Shown: positions 25,820 to 34,393, numbered from the stretch's first letter. The stretch: 64,000 bases of DNA from Saccharibacillus endophyticus (GCF_013185185.1 NZ_JAAZWE010000004.1:141758-205757), one strand, 5' to 3'. Made by a program: numbers and translations. The notes: a model not told the origin generated them from the sequence alone.

Positions 25820-26194
25820 TTGAAAAAGATTATGACTCTTGTTATTGTTTCTACTCTTCTTTCCTCTTTTGCAACAGTGAATGTATCAGGACAAACTCCA
25901 ATGACTCAAACTTTAGAAAGTAACAAAAAATCTTCTTATAAAGTTATAAAAGTGGCTACTGGCTATGAGAAACTTGTTTATTATGCAAAAAAGTTTAATG
26001 AGCCAGATAAAGAACTTCAGGCTTTAAAAAACAAACTCCCGTATCTTTCTCAGACTTCAAAACAGTATCGTCAAAATCTCACAAGACAAAACGTATTAAT
26101 AGCAAGGAAGATAACTTGGTTAAAGAAAATTCAGAGCTTATTAGAGAATGGTGAAATAACTCCTGCACAACATTTTAAAGTAATGGGATATTAA
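25820..26194 (+). CDS. Secreted 124-aa protein with SHOCT-like C terminus
   Basis: A TTG start at 25820, with an AGGCAGGA site before it, opens a signal peptide (KKIMTLVIVSTLLSSFATVNVSG, cleavage near residue 24). The mature protein is basic and rich in Lys, Gln and Tyr. Its end, KKIQSLLENGEITPAQHFKVM, resembles the SHOCT motif of the upstream protein. The two genes are 22 bases apart and share the terminator at 26199-26224. Function unknown; the shared motif suggests that the two products interact. Confidence 0.75.
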   Translation: MKKIMTLVIVSTLLSSFATVNVSGQTPMTQTLESNKKSSYKVIKVATGYEKLVYYAKKFNEPDKELQALKNKLPYLSQTSKQYRQNLTRQNVLIARKITWLKKIQSLLENGEITPAQHFKVMGY

Positions 26195-26198
26195 AAAA

Positions 26199-26224
26199 GT
26201 CACCTTAATTGGTGGCTTTTCTTT
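26199..26224 (+). terminator. Terminator of the SHOCT operon
   Basis: GTCACC pairs with GGTGGC over a TTAATT loop, then TTTTCTTTC. The same stem word ends the next gene (27084-27108). Confidence 0.85.
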
Positions 26225-26326
26225 CTCACACGACTAACTCGAAAAATCCGTTTAAATATATCTTTGGAACTAAGTGGATGGTACAATACTTTTCGTAAAT
26301 ATACTTATACAGAGGGAGCAATTCAC

Positions 26327-27070
26327 TTGAAAAAGCTTGTTGCTGGTTTTCTTTGCGGTTCTTTGTTCTTTTCAGGAGTTTCTTATGCGGCATCGGGAAG
26401 TTTGAAAGCAGACATTGCGAATTTGAAGGTACTGATTAACGGTACAGAACAAAAATTCAGCACTAAGCCAGTGGTGATTGATGGAACGACTTATTTACCG
26501 CTTAGAGAAGTTTCAAAGGCATTCGGCTACTCTGTAAATTATAAAAATGGAACTATTACTTTGAATGAAGGGCAAGCAACAAGTGGTTCTACAAGTCCCA
26601 CGCAGACAAGTGATAAGTATACAAAGTTAAGTTCAGATGCTTTAAAATTAAATGTTAACGGAAAGTACTATGGACTAAGTATGGGGACTGGGCTCTACGT
26701 AGATGGCAGTGAAGCTTACAGTTCATTTGATGCTGGAATGATTGATCTTATTGTAGCAATTGCTTCAAAGGACTATATCATTTACGAAACACATAATGAT
26801 AATGCAGATTTTATCACAACAGATTATTTTGCTTCTCGGTACAAATACCTTGAAATTATTGAAAAACAAAAATCTTATCGTTTGATCAATCCGTCTAATA
26901 GTAAGACATACGAGATTGTTACAAACAAGGACTCTAGTAAAGGTGTAACTTATTATGCAACTGAAAATCAGCATCTAGTTCCCTTAAACAAACTCTTCAA
27001 AGATTTAGGATTAAATGCAGAAGCTAAATATGATGCTGCTAATAAACAAGTCAATTTGATTCTCAAGTAA
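26327..27070 (+). CDS. Secreted copper-amine-oxidase N-terminal-domain protein
   Basis: The TTG start (LKKLVAGF...) has GAGGGAG upstream and opens a signal peptide ending near YAAS (residue 23). The next 60 residues contain the typical Paenibacillus module, with IKVLINGTEQ-like beta-strands and the TYLPLREVSKAFGYSVNY-like segment, often named after the copper amine oxidase N-terminal domain. A Ser/Thr-rich linker follows, then a second, related beta-rich module ending YYATENQHLVPLNKLFKDLG. The module is a wall-associated fold and does not imply oxidase activity. The gene is monocistronic, ending at the terminator at 27084. Confidence 0.85.
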   Translation: MKKLVAGFLCGSLFFSGVSYAASGSLKADIANLKVLINGTEQKFSTKPVVIDGTTYLPLREVSKAFGYSVNYKNGTITLNEGQATSGSTSPTQTSDKYTKLSSDALKLNVNGKYYGLSMGTGLYVDGSEAYSSFDAGMIDLIVAIASKDYIIYETHNDNADFITTDYFASRYKYLEIIEKQKSYRLINPSNSKTYEIVTNKDSSKGVTYYATENQHLVPLNKLFKDLGLNAEAKYDAANKQVNLILK

Positions 27071-27083
27071 TTTCAGCTTCCAA

Positions 27084-27108
27084 GTCACCTTAACAGGTGG
27101 CTTTTTTC
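27084..27108 (+). terminator. Terminator of the amine-oxidase-domain gene
   Basis: GTCACC and GGTGGC flank a TTAACA loop and are followed by six T. It is nearly identical to the terminator at 26199. Confidence 0.85.
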
Positions 27109-27274
27109 TTTTCAATAAATCTCAAAGACTTAGCTTAATTCTAAGCAGCTCTAATACCTCTCACATTGATTCTAATGGCTTCATTGAAGAGAGTTGGGTA
27201 GTTTCTTCAAAATAAGATTCTTGCTCCTTACAAGGATAACAACGTTAGCTTTGAATAAGTCTCTTTATAAAACA

Positions 27275-27302
27275 AAAAGCCTCTATTTAAGAGGCTCTTT
27301 TC
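27275..27302 (+). terminator. Second hairpin in the gap 27109-27424
   Basis: AAAAGCCTCTATTTAAGAGGCTCTTTT forms a clean stem with a T-rich end on the plus strand. It might end the 171-aa gene on the minus strand as well. I see nothing else in this gap. Confidence 0.65.
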
Positions 27303-27424
27303 AATATACCTAACTACCTTTAGCGAACTTTCAATTTATGGTTTGAATTTAAATCTTGTTTTCATGAAATGTTTATTTCATAGTCGTTCTTCTTTTATTA
27401 ACTTAAAAGGTTTATTGAAAAATT

Positions 27425-27940
27425 TTACTTGTATATTTTATATTCTATAGTTAGATTGTCTTCTAAAGCTCCTCGTGTATCATCTTTTATATCCAGTACT
27501 CTGGTAACTAAGTAATTATCCCATCTGTTGCGCCATAATATTAGCTCTCCTACATGCACACACTTCTCTCGAAACCCAACTTCAAATTGATCAAAATCTT
27601 TTGTTGAAGGAAAAATATAATGATTCTGATTGTACCCGATCTCTTTTATATTTCTTCCGTCTCTAAATGCATATATAGATCGATCATCTGCTTTAGACCA
27701 CATTGTATCAAAACTAAAATCTTCTTCTCCAATTATAAGTAATCCGCTATCTTTAGAGTAGTTGAATTTTAAAATATTTGTGTCATCAATATTTTGCGTA
27801 TTTTTTTTCAAAATTTTGATTTTTCCAAAAATGAAATTAATATTCTTTTTATTAAAAAATAATTTTAGTAATGAAGATACTATTAAAACTCCAATTCCTG
27901 AAAAAATCCAGTCTTTATTTTCTAAAACTAACTTTAACAT
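27425..27940 (-). CDS. Hypothetical membrane-anchored 171-aa protein
   Basis: One N-terminal membrane helix (about residues 12-30, IFSGIGVLIVSSLLKLFF) leads into a Lys/Asn-rich linker and then a soluble domain of about 120 residues with conserved-looking features: SGLLIIGEEDFSFDTMW, YPF-type aromatic spacing, and CVHVGELILWRNRWDNYLV. No known motif is found. The likely topology is a membrane-tethered cytoplasmic or outer domain. The site is AGGGGG 5 bases before the ATG. It is alone between the terminator at 27275 and an empty 285-base gap. As island cargo its function is unknown. Confidence 0.6.
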   Translation of the reverse strand: MLKLVLENKDWIFSGIGVLIVSSLLKLFFNKKNINFIFGKIKILKKNTQNIDDTNILKFNYSKDSGLLIIGEEDFSFDTMWSKADDRSIYAFRDGRNIKEIGYNQNHYIFPSTKDFDQFEVGFREKCVHVGELILWRNRWDNYLVTRVLDIKDDTRGALEDNLTIEYKIYK

Positions 27941-28225
27941 CTCAGCCCCCTATTCGTTTTCGGGTTAAGATACATGATAACGTGGAGAACTTTTCATGTT
28001 ATGCTCTACCATAATTCTACTAGGTTTCACATACTACTATCTCATCTTAATGTCCGCGTTAATCACAACTCGCTAGAAGATAAATAAATTTCTTAGAACA
28101 ATTGAGAGGTATAGTACTCTTACGCTCTACTATGAAGCTGTGTACTTCATTCTCGCCCGATTTCTATAATACAAATATAACAGCGAGAAAGTCGAATAAT
28201 GGACCAGAAATCGTTCAAATACTGG

Positions 28226-28948
28226 TTAAAGACTTTGCCTCTCATGAAAAGAAAGTATGCATTTCGCAATAGAAATCACATAAAGATCCCCTAATTCCAC
28301 TGCAAAAACATTTAACCAATTCAATTCTTTGTCTACATGTGCTCCCCCACCCTTATCAGCAAAAGAACGAAGCAAAGAATAAACAGTTATATTTTCTGAT
28401 GCTGATATATTCAAAACATTTTGCGGATCATCTTGATCTATTATCGTTTCGCAGAATTTACCACAATGTTTGCACCGAAATTCAAAAGCATTTTGAGGTT
28501 CGCCTAATAAAATCCGAACTTCTACAGCATCATGCTCATGTTTAAGTGATAATTTTTCTGAACATTTCTTACATGTGAGATATTCTGGTGAAGGTACTTC
28601 AATCTCTGCCTCTGCGATCACTTGCTCTGTCCATTGTTCTAGGTTTAACAAAGCTGAATCAGAAAACATGTTTAAAGGATTGAGAAATTTAGTGCCGTCA
28701 AATTCCCTAAAATCATTTGAAATAATCGGTAAATTCAAATCGTCCTTATAGAGTATTTTCATTAGACTCTTATCATTCTCAAATAATAATAATCTTAACT
28801 GCCCTGATACTACTTTCACAAACTCTTTTTGAGGTCTTCTTTCGTTTTCAATCAATTCAAGTGAGGTTCTAATGATATTTATACTTTGTTCTAACATATC
28901 CTTCAAGCCAGATTCGCTTCTCCTAAATTTAAAGCTCTTTATTTTCAT
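28226..28948 (-). CDS. Hypothetical protein with a zinc ribbon (240 aa)
   Basis: The first 130 residues are charged and helical. A zinc-ribbon-like module follows, C-K-K-C then, about 35 residues on, C-K-H-C, in LTCKKCSEKLSLKHEHD and FEFRCKHCGKFCETII. The last 60 residues include YSLLRSFADKGGGAHVD. The start is taken at the second ATG (MKIKSFKFRR) because GGAGG lies 6 bases upstream of it and touches the first ATG at 28954. No catalytic signature is seen. A nucleic-acid-binding role is a guess from the zinc ribbon only. Confidence 0.65.
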   Translation of the reverse strand: MKIKSFKFRRSESGLKDMLEQSINIIRTSLELIENERRPQKEFVKVVSGQLRLLLFENDKSLMKILYKDDLNLPIISNDFREFDGTKFLNPLNMFSDSALLNLEQWTEQVIAEAEIEVPSPEYLTCKKCSEKLSLKHEHDAVEVRILLGEPQNAFEFRCKHCGKFCETIIDQDDPQNVLNISASENITVYSLLRSFADKGGGAHVDKELNWLNVFAVELGDLYVISIAKCILSFHERQSL

Positions 28949-29125
28949 ATACATCCTCCAGATGAGTTATTACACAAATATATCATAAAAAAAGGTCAGC
29001 ACTCAGCCAGCCTCATGATCTTCCAACTTTTCTATTCTCAAAGCAGCGGCCAGCTAACTGATTGCTTCGTTCTTCTCCAGCCGATGTGTGCATTATTAAT
29101 TGTTTTCTTAATAAGTAGCAGTCTT

Positions 29126-29320
29126 TTATAACGGTTTTTCTTCGGCTGTTTCTTGACTAATAAACACTCTGACCCGTTTCTCTCCGTCTTCTATCGTTAA
29201 TCTAAATGGATGCTCATGTAATTCTGCATTCTTTAGACTTCTTTCAAATGTTCCAACGGCGGTTTTATATATTCTATTCCCGTTTTCGTCTTTCTTAGCG
29301 ACCGCATAAGTTACCTTCAT
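29126..29320 (-). CDS. Small 64-aa hypothetical protein
   Basis: A short protein with high beta potential (MKVTYAVAKKDENGNRIYKT, later FRLTIEDGEKRVRVFISQE). The start is taken at the ATG whose upstream GAAGAGGA lies 6 bases away; the earlier in-frame ATG has no site. It stands just downstream of the membrane-protein gene at 29364 and could be its partner in one transcript. The function is unknown and there is no membrane segment. Confidence 0.55.
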   Translation of the reverse strand: MKVTYAVAKKDENGNRIYKTAVGTFERSLKNAELHEHPFRLTIEDGEKRVRVFISQETAEEKPL

Positions 29321-29363
29321 ATTCAGTCCTCTTCCATTCTGATTTTTATTTAATTGCTTCAAG

Positions 29364-29954
29364 TTATTTAAATATTCTTAACAACAAGGAGTTCATCCAA
29401 AAAAAATTAATTGTTTTGTTTTCGTTTTCAACTTTTAGAATGATGTTTTTTAAGTAAAATTTATAATCTTCATCTTTCAATATTTTTTTCGCATACGCTT
29501 CTTGACTCTCAATTATCTGTGCCCAAAGTCTAACATGCTTCTTGTTGCGACAACTTCCCTGAGCTAACTTTGCTGATTCAATAAGCTGAGGGTGATTTTC
29601 TTTGTCAAATTCCAGATATAATAAGAGAGTATCCAAGTAAACTTTCATTGCATTTAGGGTATCAGTATCTGTAGAATCTTTAATCTTAAAAAAAGTAAGT
29701 AATATTAACTGGTATACTGTATAAGAGAAAATAAAATCTTTTAAAAGAACGAGGGTACTTTCTTCCTTAAATCCCCCTATTACATAGTTAATTAACATAG
29801 AGCTAGCAACAATTTCAAAAAAATAAAGAAGATAATGTTTTAGAATATAAATGAAACTACTTTTATTTTTTAAGAAAGAAATTGATACTAAAGTTATAAT
29901 CATAAGAAATAAAAGAATCCATAAAACTTTATATATGTCGCTAATATTATTCAC
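29364..29954 (-). CDS. Hypothetical multi-pass membrane protein (196 aa)
   Basis: Three or four hydrophobic helices are visible in the first 95 residues (ILLFLMIITLVSISFL, LLYFFEIVASSMLINYVIGG, LKDFIFSYTVYQLILLTFF). A soluble C-terminal region of about 95 residues follows, rich in Lys, Glu and Leu. Membrane protein plus small partner genes of this kind are typical of island cargo. No family is recognised. It lies upstream of the 64-aa gene at 29126. Confidence 0.6.
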   Translation of the reverse strand: MNNISDIYKVLWILLFLMIITLVSISFLKNKSSFIYILKHYLLYFFEIVASSMLINYVIGGFKEESTLVLLKDFIFSYTVYQLILLTFFKIKDSTDTDTLNAMKVYLDTLLLYLEFDKENHPQLIESAKLAQGSCRNKKHVRLWAQIIESQEAYAKKILKDEDYKFYLKNIILKVENENKTINFFWMNSLLLRIFK

Positions 29955-30157
29955 TCCTTATTTTTTCTTGATTTTTATGATGTTTCTCAAAGAGTCGTTC
30001 TTATGTAGCTTAGCTTCAACAAATTTGTACTTTATATGATTTGTATCGAATGCTTCTTTTACAAGTCTATCCTAATTCAACTTACAGCAACCTGGCTACT
30101 AACTTTATATTCTTTCAATAATATTTTAAGAATATAATTCACTCTTATCTTCTAAAT

Positions 30158-30197
30158 AAAGAAATGCTCAATCCCGTAAGAGATTGAGCATTTCTTT
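30158..30197. terminator. Terminator of the integrase gene
   Basis: AAAGAAATGCTCAATC pairs perfectly with GATTGAGCATTTCTTT around an 8-base loop, touching the integrase stop codon, with T-rich flanks on both sides. Confidence 0.9.
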
Positions 30198-31257
30198 ACT
30201 TTTCAACCTTGTATCTTCGCTTTCCTATTCGCGCTAACGGCGAAAACTGTTCATGGCTATTCTTTATTGCTAGTTCACTAGGCTTCACGTAACCTTGTGT
30301 CGTCTTGATATCCGCATGACCAACAATACGCTGTAAGGTAAAAAGATCGCCTCCGTTCAACAAATACTGCGTGCAGAAGTAATCCCTCAATCTATGCGGT
30401 GTAACTGGTGTCTTCTTAACGTCGATTCCAGCGTCACCCGCATGCTGAAGCAGTCTTTTTCTAAAGTGATCTGCCTTAAGCGGCTCACCGTAGTTTGCTA
30501 CAAAACAGAAATCAGTATCAAAGTAGCTTCGAGTCTCTTCCATCAACTTGATAAGCTCACGCAGGACAGCGACAGACAACGGTATGATACGAGGCTTACG
30601 ATTCTTATTCAGCTCGGCAGGTAGGCGTATGCAACGTGCGTTCATGTCGATATACAGTTCACGAAGGTTCAAGGCTTCGTTAATCCGCAACCCTGTGTCT
30701 ACGAGCAACAAGATAAGAACATAGTCTCGATAACCTGCATAGGTGTCGGTGTCAGGCGCACTCAGGAGCGCTGACAGTTCCTCCTCCGTTATGATCGGCT
30801 TCTCCTTGACATCCATGCGCGGAGGCTTAATTTTAACCGCCGGATCGCTCAAAAGCAGCCCCTCGCCTTCCCAGAACTTACACATGGATTGAACCGCTCG
30901 CAGCCTAGATGATACCGTAGCAGGAGATAACTTACGCGAGTCCTTCTGACGTGACTCCACAGTACCGTAGCGTGTATGATCGTGCATCATATAACCGACA
31001 TAAGATCGAACAATCTCTGTTGTAATCTGGTCAACTTCAACAACCTCTGGTCGATCCTGCTCAAGCCATTCCAAAAAGTAACGCCAGTAGCTTCTACAAT
31101 CCGCTAACGTTCGATCCCTCAACCCTTCTGCTCGCTTAGCATTGTAGTACATATCAAAGGCCAGCGAGAGTGAAATCTTACTGGAACGCGAACCTTCTGA
31201 CTGAATTGCCCGCTTGCTAGCGACCGTTGCTTTCCCCTTACGTGGATCAACTGCCAT
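30196..31257 (-). CDS. Tyrosine recombinase (island integrase)
   Basis: This 353-aa protein has a SAM-like core-binding domain (about residues 30-130) and a C-terminal catalytic domain with all expected residues: R191 (GLRINEAL), a Lys in the KNRKPR loop (about 218-223), H288-R-L-R291 (TPHRLRDYF), H314 (GHADIKTT) and the nucleophile Y323 (QGYV). It should integrate and excise the island at the tRNA-Thr site 160 bases away. The ATG has AGGAGG 9 bases upstream. Its base composition is less AT-rich than the neighbouring cargo, suggesting a separate origin. The relation to XerC/XerD-type recombinases is clear, but it is not the housekeeping enzyme because of its position. Confidence 0.94.
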   Translation of the reverse strand: MAVDPRKGKATVASKRAIQSEGSRSSKISLSLAFDMYYNAKRAEGLRDRTLADCRSYWRYFLEWLEQDRPEVVEVDQITTEIVRSYVGYMMHDHTRYGTVESRQKDSRKLSPATVSSRLRAVQSMCKFWEGEGLLLSDPAVKIKPPRMDVKEKPIITEEELSALLSAPDTDTYAGYRDYVLILLLVDTGLRINEALNLRELYIDMNARCIRLPAELNKNRKPRIIPLSVAVLRELIKLMEETRSYFDTDFCFVANYGEPLKADHFRKRLLQHAGDAGIDVKKTPVTPHRLRDYFCTQYLLNGGDLFTLQRIVGHADIKTTQGYVKPSELAIKNSHEQFSPLARIGKRRYKVEK

Positions 31258-31416
31258 ACAAAAAAACCTCCTACGATTATTCGTAGAAGGCTTCGTGTCA
31301 CCGTAATTAGCACCAACGTTTTAGCTGTTTTCAGGCTGGATTGCGTTGCTCTTGCAAGCTGCTCTCCAAGTCCGCTTACTGCTGACAAACGTTGATATTA
31401 CAGGATATTTGCGTCC

Positions 31417-31491
31417 TGATGCTGATGAAGGGAATTGAACCCCCGACCTACGCATTACGAGTGCGTTGCTCTACCCCTGAGCTACATCAGC
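31417..31491. repeat. Right attachment repeat (tRNA-derived)
   Basis: Identical over 75 bases to 15898-15972, including the full tRNA-Thr gene; the flanks differ immediately beyond. It is next to the integrase, as expected for the integrase-proximal attachment site. Confidence 0.88.
31420..31491 (-). tRNA. tRNA-Thr (CGT anticodon), right copy
   Basis: The same 72-base tRNA as at 15901-15972. Its promoter region is backbone: on the minus strand TTGCGC and TATAAT spaced 16 bases apart lie at 31532-31559. This suggests that the right copy keeps the original chromosomal promoter and that the island carried the other tRNA copy. Confidence 0.95.
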
Positions 31492-31607
31492 ATACTTTGT
31501 TAACCTTGCTGACTTAGCAGCAACGAAATACATTATACACCTTTCTCGGGGATGCGCAAGGTACTTCTCCAAAAAAGTCAAAATAGGTCTTTCCCCTTCA
31601 TTAATCC

Positions 31608-31928
31608 CTATTCTGCCGCGCCTCGTTCAGCCAACTTGGCCTGGACCGAAGCGAGCTTTTGCGCGGATGATCCGGTTTTGTCGCGGCGGTCGTCGATCTT
31701 GATCGACGTCGAGACGCGCTGCGCGCCGGATTCGAAGGTATGCTCGTGCAATTCTTTGACCGCAGCCAAGATTCGATCCAGCGGTCCTTCAATAATCGTG
31801 CTCATCGAAGTCAGCTCATACGTTATGCCTTCGATACTTTCCAGTTTCCGCTGCATATCCGCCACGTACCCGCTCAGACTGGTCGTTCCTGTTCCGATCG
31901 GGATGATCGTTACCTCTGCGATTGCCAT
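31608..31928 (-). CDS. MTH1187-type thiamine-binding protein (DUF77/YqgV family)
   Basis: A 106-aa protein with the family pattern: MAIAEVTIIPIGTGTTSLSGYV at the start, then TYELTSMSTIIEGPLDRILAAV, VKELHEHTFESGAQRVSTSIKIDDR in two pieces. MTH1187/YkoF-like proteins bind thiamine or similar ligands in the cytoplasm; the C-terminal R-V-(S/T)-T-S-I-K-I-D-D-R block is the most conserved part. The start at 31928 is set by AAGGAGGAG 7 bases upstream. The longer frame reaching 31988 has no site. It sits alone between the tRNA and nrdD. The family is clear, the ligand is not tested. Confidence 0.85.
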   Translation of the reverse strand: MAIAEVTIIPIGTGTTSLSGYVADMQRKLESIEGITYELTSMSTIIEGPLDRILAAVKELHEHTFESGAQRVSTSIKIDDRRDKTGSSAQKLASVQAKLAERGAAE

Positions 31929-32092
31929 TTTGATCTCCTCCTTTGAACTTGAGACAAGCTTATAGTCATGAAAAAGGCGGGCTGTCAATTCCGTTTTTAC
32001 GTCTTTTTATTGTAACGCGAACCTGTCCAAAAATCGAATTTCGACGCAAACCGCACCACTATGGGCTTCGTGTAAAAAAGGCGTTTTCAACC

Positions 32093-32123
32093 TTGACGAT
32101 TTTATTAAATTTTCGCCTATAGT
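32093..32123 (+). promoter_or_regulatory. Candidate nrdD promoter with NrdR-like half-box
   Basis: TTGACG (32093-32098) and TATAGT (32118-32123) are 19 bases apart, slightly long for sigma-A. The -10 and following bases TATAGTTTGTGT resemble one half of an NrdR box. The site is weak but it is the best one upstream of nrdD. Confidence 0.4.
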
Positions 32124-32350
32124 TTGTGTCCATTATGTGGCAAGTCGTATCATCTCGCTTCACAGATACCATATGTAGGTGTAGATTAAGTAATCGAAAG
32201 CCAAATATGGTGTTCGGCGCAAAACGTACAAGACCGCGATTCCTCCTCTCGGAACCGCGGCTTACCTATTTCAAGACACGGAGATTGCTTCCCGGCCGCA
32301 GTACGGACAGGCATCGGAAACCAACTCATATCGAAAGGACGGAACCCACA
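32124..32350 (+). promoter_or_regulatory. Long 5' leader of nrdDG with a hairpin
   Basis: If transcription starts near 32130, nrdD has a leader of more than 200 bases. It holds one strong hairpin, ACCGCGATTCC pairing with GGAACCGCGG (32231-32261), without a T-run after it, so it is not a classic terminator. No known riboswitch was recognised. Confidence 0.4.
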
Positions 32351-34393
32351 ATGAGCACGACTCTTCCGCTTTTCCCGGCGGCACGCAGCAAAGAAATCGA
32401 CGCGCTTGAGGAAATCACCAAACTCGGACGCGATATCGCGGACAGTCTCGACACCGAGACGCTGCGCGAGAACGCGAACCTGAACGGAGACAGTTTTTCA
32501 GGCAAAATAAGCAAATTCGGCAGCGAATATGCGAAATGGTACGCGCGCCTGCATATTCTGCCGAGAGAAGTGGAAGCCGCCATTCGCGGGAATACCGTCT
32601 ATGTGCATGATCTGGATCATTACGCGGTCGGCACGACCAACTGTATTTTCATTCCCTTCGATAAATTGCTCGCCGAAGGCTTCAGCACGGGCAACGGCGA
32701 TCTGCGCACCCCGCGCACGATCATGACGGCCATGGCGCTGGTCGCGATCATTTTCCAATGTCAGCAAAATGCGCAATACGGCGGCGTGTCCGCGAACAAA
32801 ATCGACCACGATCTGGCGCCTTACGTCGGACGTTCCTTCATTAAGCATTTCCGCAAAGGCTTATCGTACTTCGAGAGTTTCAAAGAAGGCGACGAGATCC
32901 TGGCAGGCTCTGCGACACCGGAAGGTCCGGCTGACGAAGAGATTTATATGGATAACACCGATCTGCGCGACCGCTATCCGCATGCTTACCGCTACGCCTA
33001 CCAAGAGACGCGCCAAGAGACGTTCCAGGCGGCGGAAAGCTTGGTCCATAACCTGAACACGATGTCGAGCCGCGGCGGCGGCCAGATTCCTTTTACCAGC
33101 ATTAACTACGGCACCTGCACATCCAGCGAAGGCCGCTTGGTCATGGAAAGCCTGATGGAATCGACCATGCGCGGACTCGGTCAGGGACAGACGCCGATCT
33201 TCCCGATCCAAATCTTCAAATGCAAAAAAGGCATCAACCAGTCGATCGGCGAGCCGAACTACGACCTGTTCTTGAAAGCGATCGAATGCTCGACCAAGCG
33301 GCTGTATCCGAACTTCGCCAATCTCGATGCCCCTATTAATATGGAATATTACGTGCCGGGCGATCCGAATACGGAATTCGCGACGATGGGCTGCCGGACC
33401 CGCGTGGTCGCCGACCGCTTCGGCCGCAATCATCTGTCGGGCAAAGGCAATCTGTCGTTCAATACGATCAATCTGGTGAAGTTGGGCATCGAGAACGGGA
33501 TCGTGCTCGGCGAGCGAAAACGGGCCGACGAAGAAGGCTTTTACGAAATGCTGGACGAAGCGCTTGATATCGCCATGACCGGTCTGCTGCACCGTTACCG
33601 CATCCAAGCCAAGCAGCCTGCAAAAGCGTCCGACTTCATGATGCGCGAAGGCGTATGGGAAGGCGGCGACGCGCTCGGTCCGGACGACAAGGTCGAAGAT
33701 CTGCTCAAGCACGGCAGTCTGTCGATCGGCTTCATCGGCATTGCCGAGTCCATGAAAGCCATGTACGGCAAGCACCATGCGGAAAACGAAGACGTCTATG
33801 CCAAAGCGCTGGCGGTCGTTCGTCATATGCGCGCTTACTGCGATGCCATGAGCGAAAAGCATAATCTCAACATCACGTTGTTCGCGACTCCGGCGGAAGG
33901 CCTGTCGGGCAAGTTCACCAAGAACGATGCCAAAGAATACGGATGCATTCCGGGCGTGACGGATCGCGAATATTATACGAACTCGTTCCACGTGCCGGTC
34001 TATTTCCAAACGTCGGCGGCACGCAAGATTTCGCTCGAAGCTCCGTTCCACGAAGTCTGCAACGCGGGCGCGATCTCGTACATCGAGCTGGACGGCAATG
34101 TGCGCAGCAATCCTGAAGCGTTCCGCAAGATCGTAGCCTATGCGCTGGATCAGAACGTCAGCTACTTCAGCATCAACCACCCGATCGACCGCTGCACGTC
34201 ATGCGGTCATGAAGGGATCATCGGAGAATCGTGCCCTTCTTGCGGGAAAAAGGAAACCGAAGTGCATATCTCCCGCCTTCGCCGCGTGACGGGTTATCTG
34301 ACAGGCGATTATCAGACCCGTTTCAACGGAGCCAAACAAGCCGAGGTCCGCGACCGCGTGAAGCATGCCGGACAAGCAGCGCCTCGGCAATAA
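32351..34393 (+). CDS. nrdD: Anaerobic (class III) ribonucleoside-triphosphate reductase
   Basis: This 680-aa glycyl-radical enzyme reduces ribonucleotides to deoxyribonucleotides without oxygen. The C terminus has the zinc site C615-x2-C618...C628-x2-C631 and the radical glycine motif RVTGYL (Gly648), all complete. The N terminus begins MSTTLPLFPAARSKEIDAL and runs directly into the catalytic barrel, so the usual ATP-cone allosteric domain of about 90 residues is missing. A long frame extends upstream but the ATG at 32351 is preceded by AAGGACGG, about 11 bases away. The activating enzyme nrdG follows after 43 bases, so the two form an operon. It is chromosomal backbone, not island cargo. 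Confidence 0.95.
   Translation: MSTTLPLFPAARSKEIDALEEITKLGRDIADSLDTETLRENANLNGDSFSGKISKFGSEYAKWYARLHILPREVEAAIRGNTVYVHDLDHYAVGTTNCIFIPFDKLLAEGFSTGNGDLRTPRTIMTAMALVAIIFQCQQNAQYGGVSANKIDHDLAPYVGRSFIKHFRKGLSYFESFKEGDEILAGSATPEGPADEEIYMDNTDLRDRYPHAYRYAYQETRQETFQAAESLVHNLNTMSSRGGGQIPFTSINYGTCTSSEGRLVMESLMESTMRGLGQGQTPIFPIQIFKCKKGINQSIGEPNYDLFLKAIECSTKRLYPNFANLDAPINMEYYVPGDPNTEFATMGCRTRVVADRFGRNHLSGKGNLSFNTINLVKLGIENGIVLGERKRADEEGFYEMLDEALDIAMTGLLHRYRIQAKQPAKASDFMMREGVWEGGDALGPDDKVEDLLKHGSLSIGFIGIAESMKAMYGKHHAENEDVYAKALAVVRHMRAYCDAMSEKHNLNITLFATPAEGLSGKFTKNDAKEYGCIPGVTDREYYTNSFHVPVYFQTSAARKISLEAPFHEVCNAGAISYIELDGNVRSNPEAFRKIVAYALDQNVSYFSINHPIDRCTSCGHEGIIGESCPSCGKKETEVHISRLRRVTGYLTGDYQTRFNGAKQAEVRDRVKHAGQAAPRQ

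Larger units (their letters stand above)
15898..31491. mobile_element. Integrated genomic island at tRNA-Thr, about 15.6 kb
   Basis: The region is bounded by two identical 75-base direct repeats that contain the whole tRNA-Thr gene (15898-15972 and 31417-31491), the usual signature of tRNA-targeted site-specific integration. A tyrosine recombinase gene starts 160 bases from the right copy. Between the repeats the DNA is clearly more AT-rich than on both sides, codon use changes, and the gene content is accessory: toxin-like, helicase, nuclease, Rep-like, regulator and orphan small genes. No relaxase, conjugation or phage structural genes are seen, so it is at most mobilizable or satellite-like. 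The integrase itself is less AT-rich than the rest of the cargo. Confidence 0.88.

Noticed and set aside
15898..31491. The island as an ICE or prophage
   Set aside because: No relaxase, type IV secretion, capsid, portal or terminase gene is visible, so conjugative or phage status is not supported; it is called a genomic island only.
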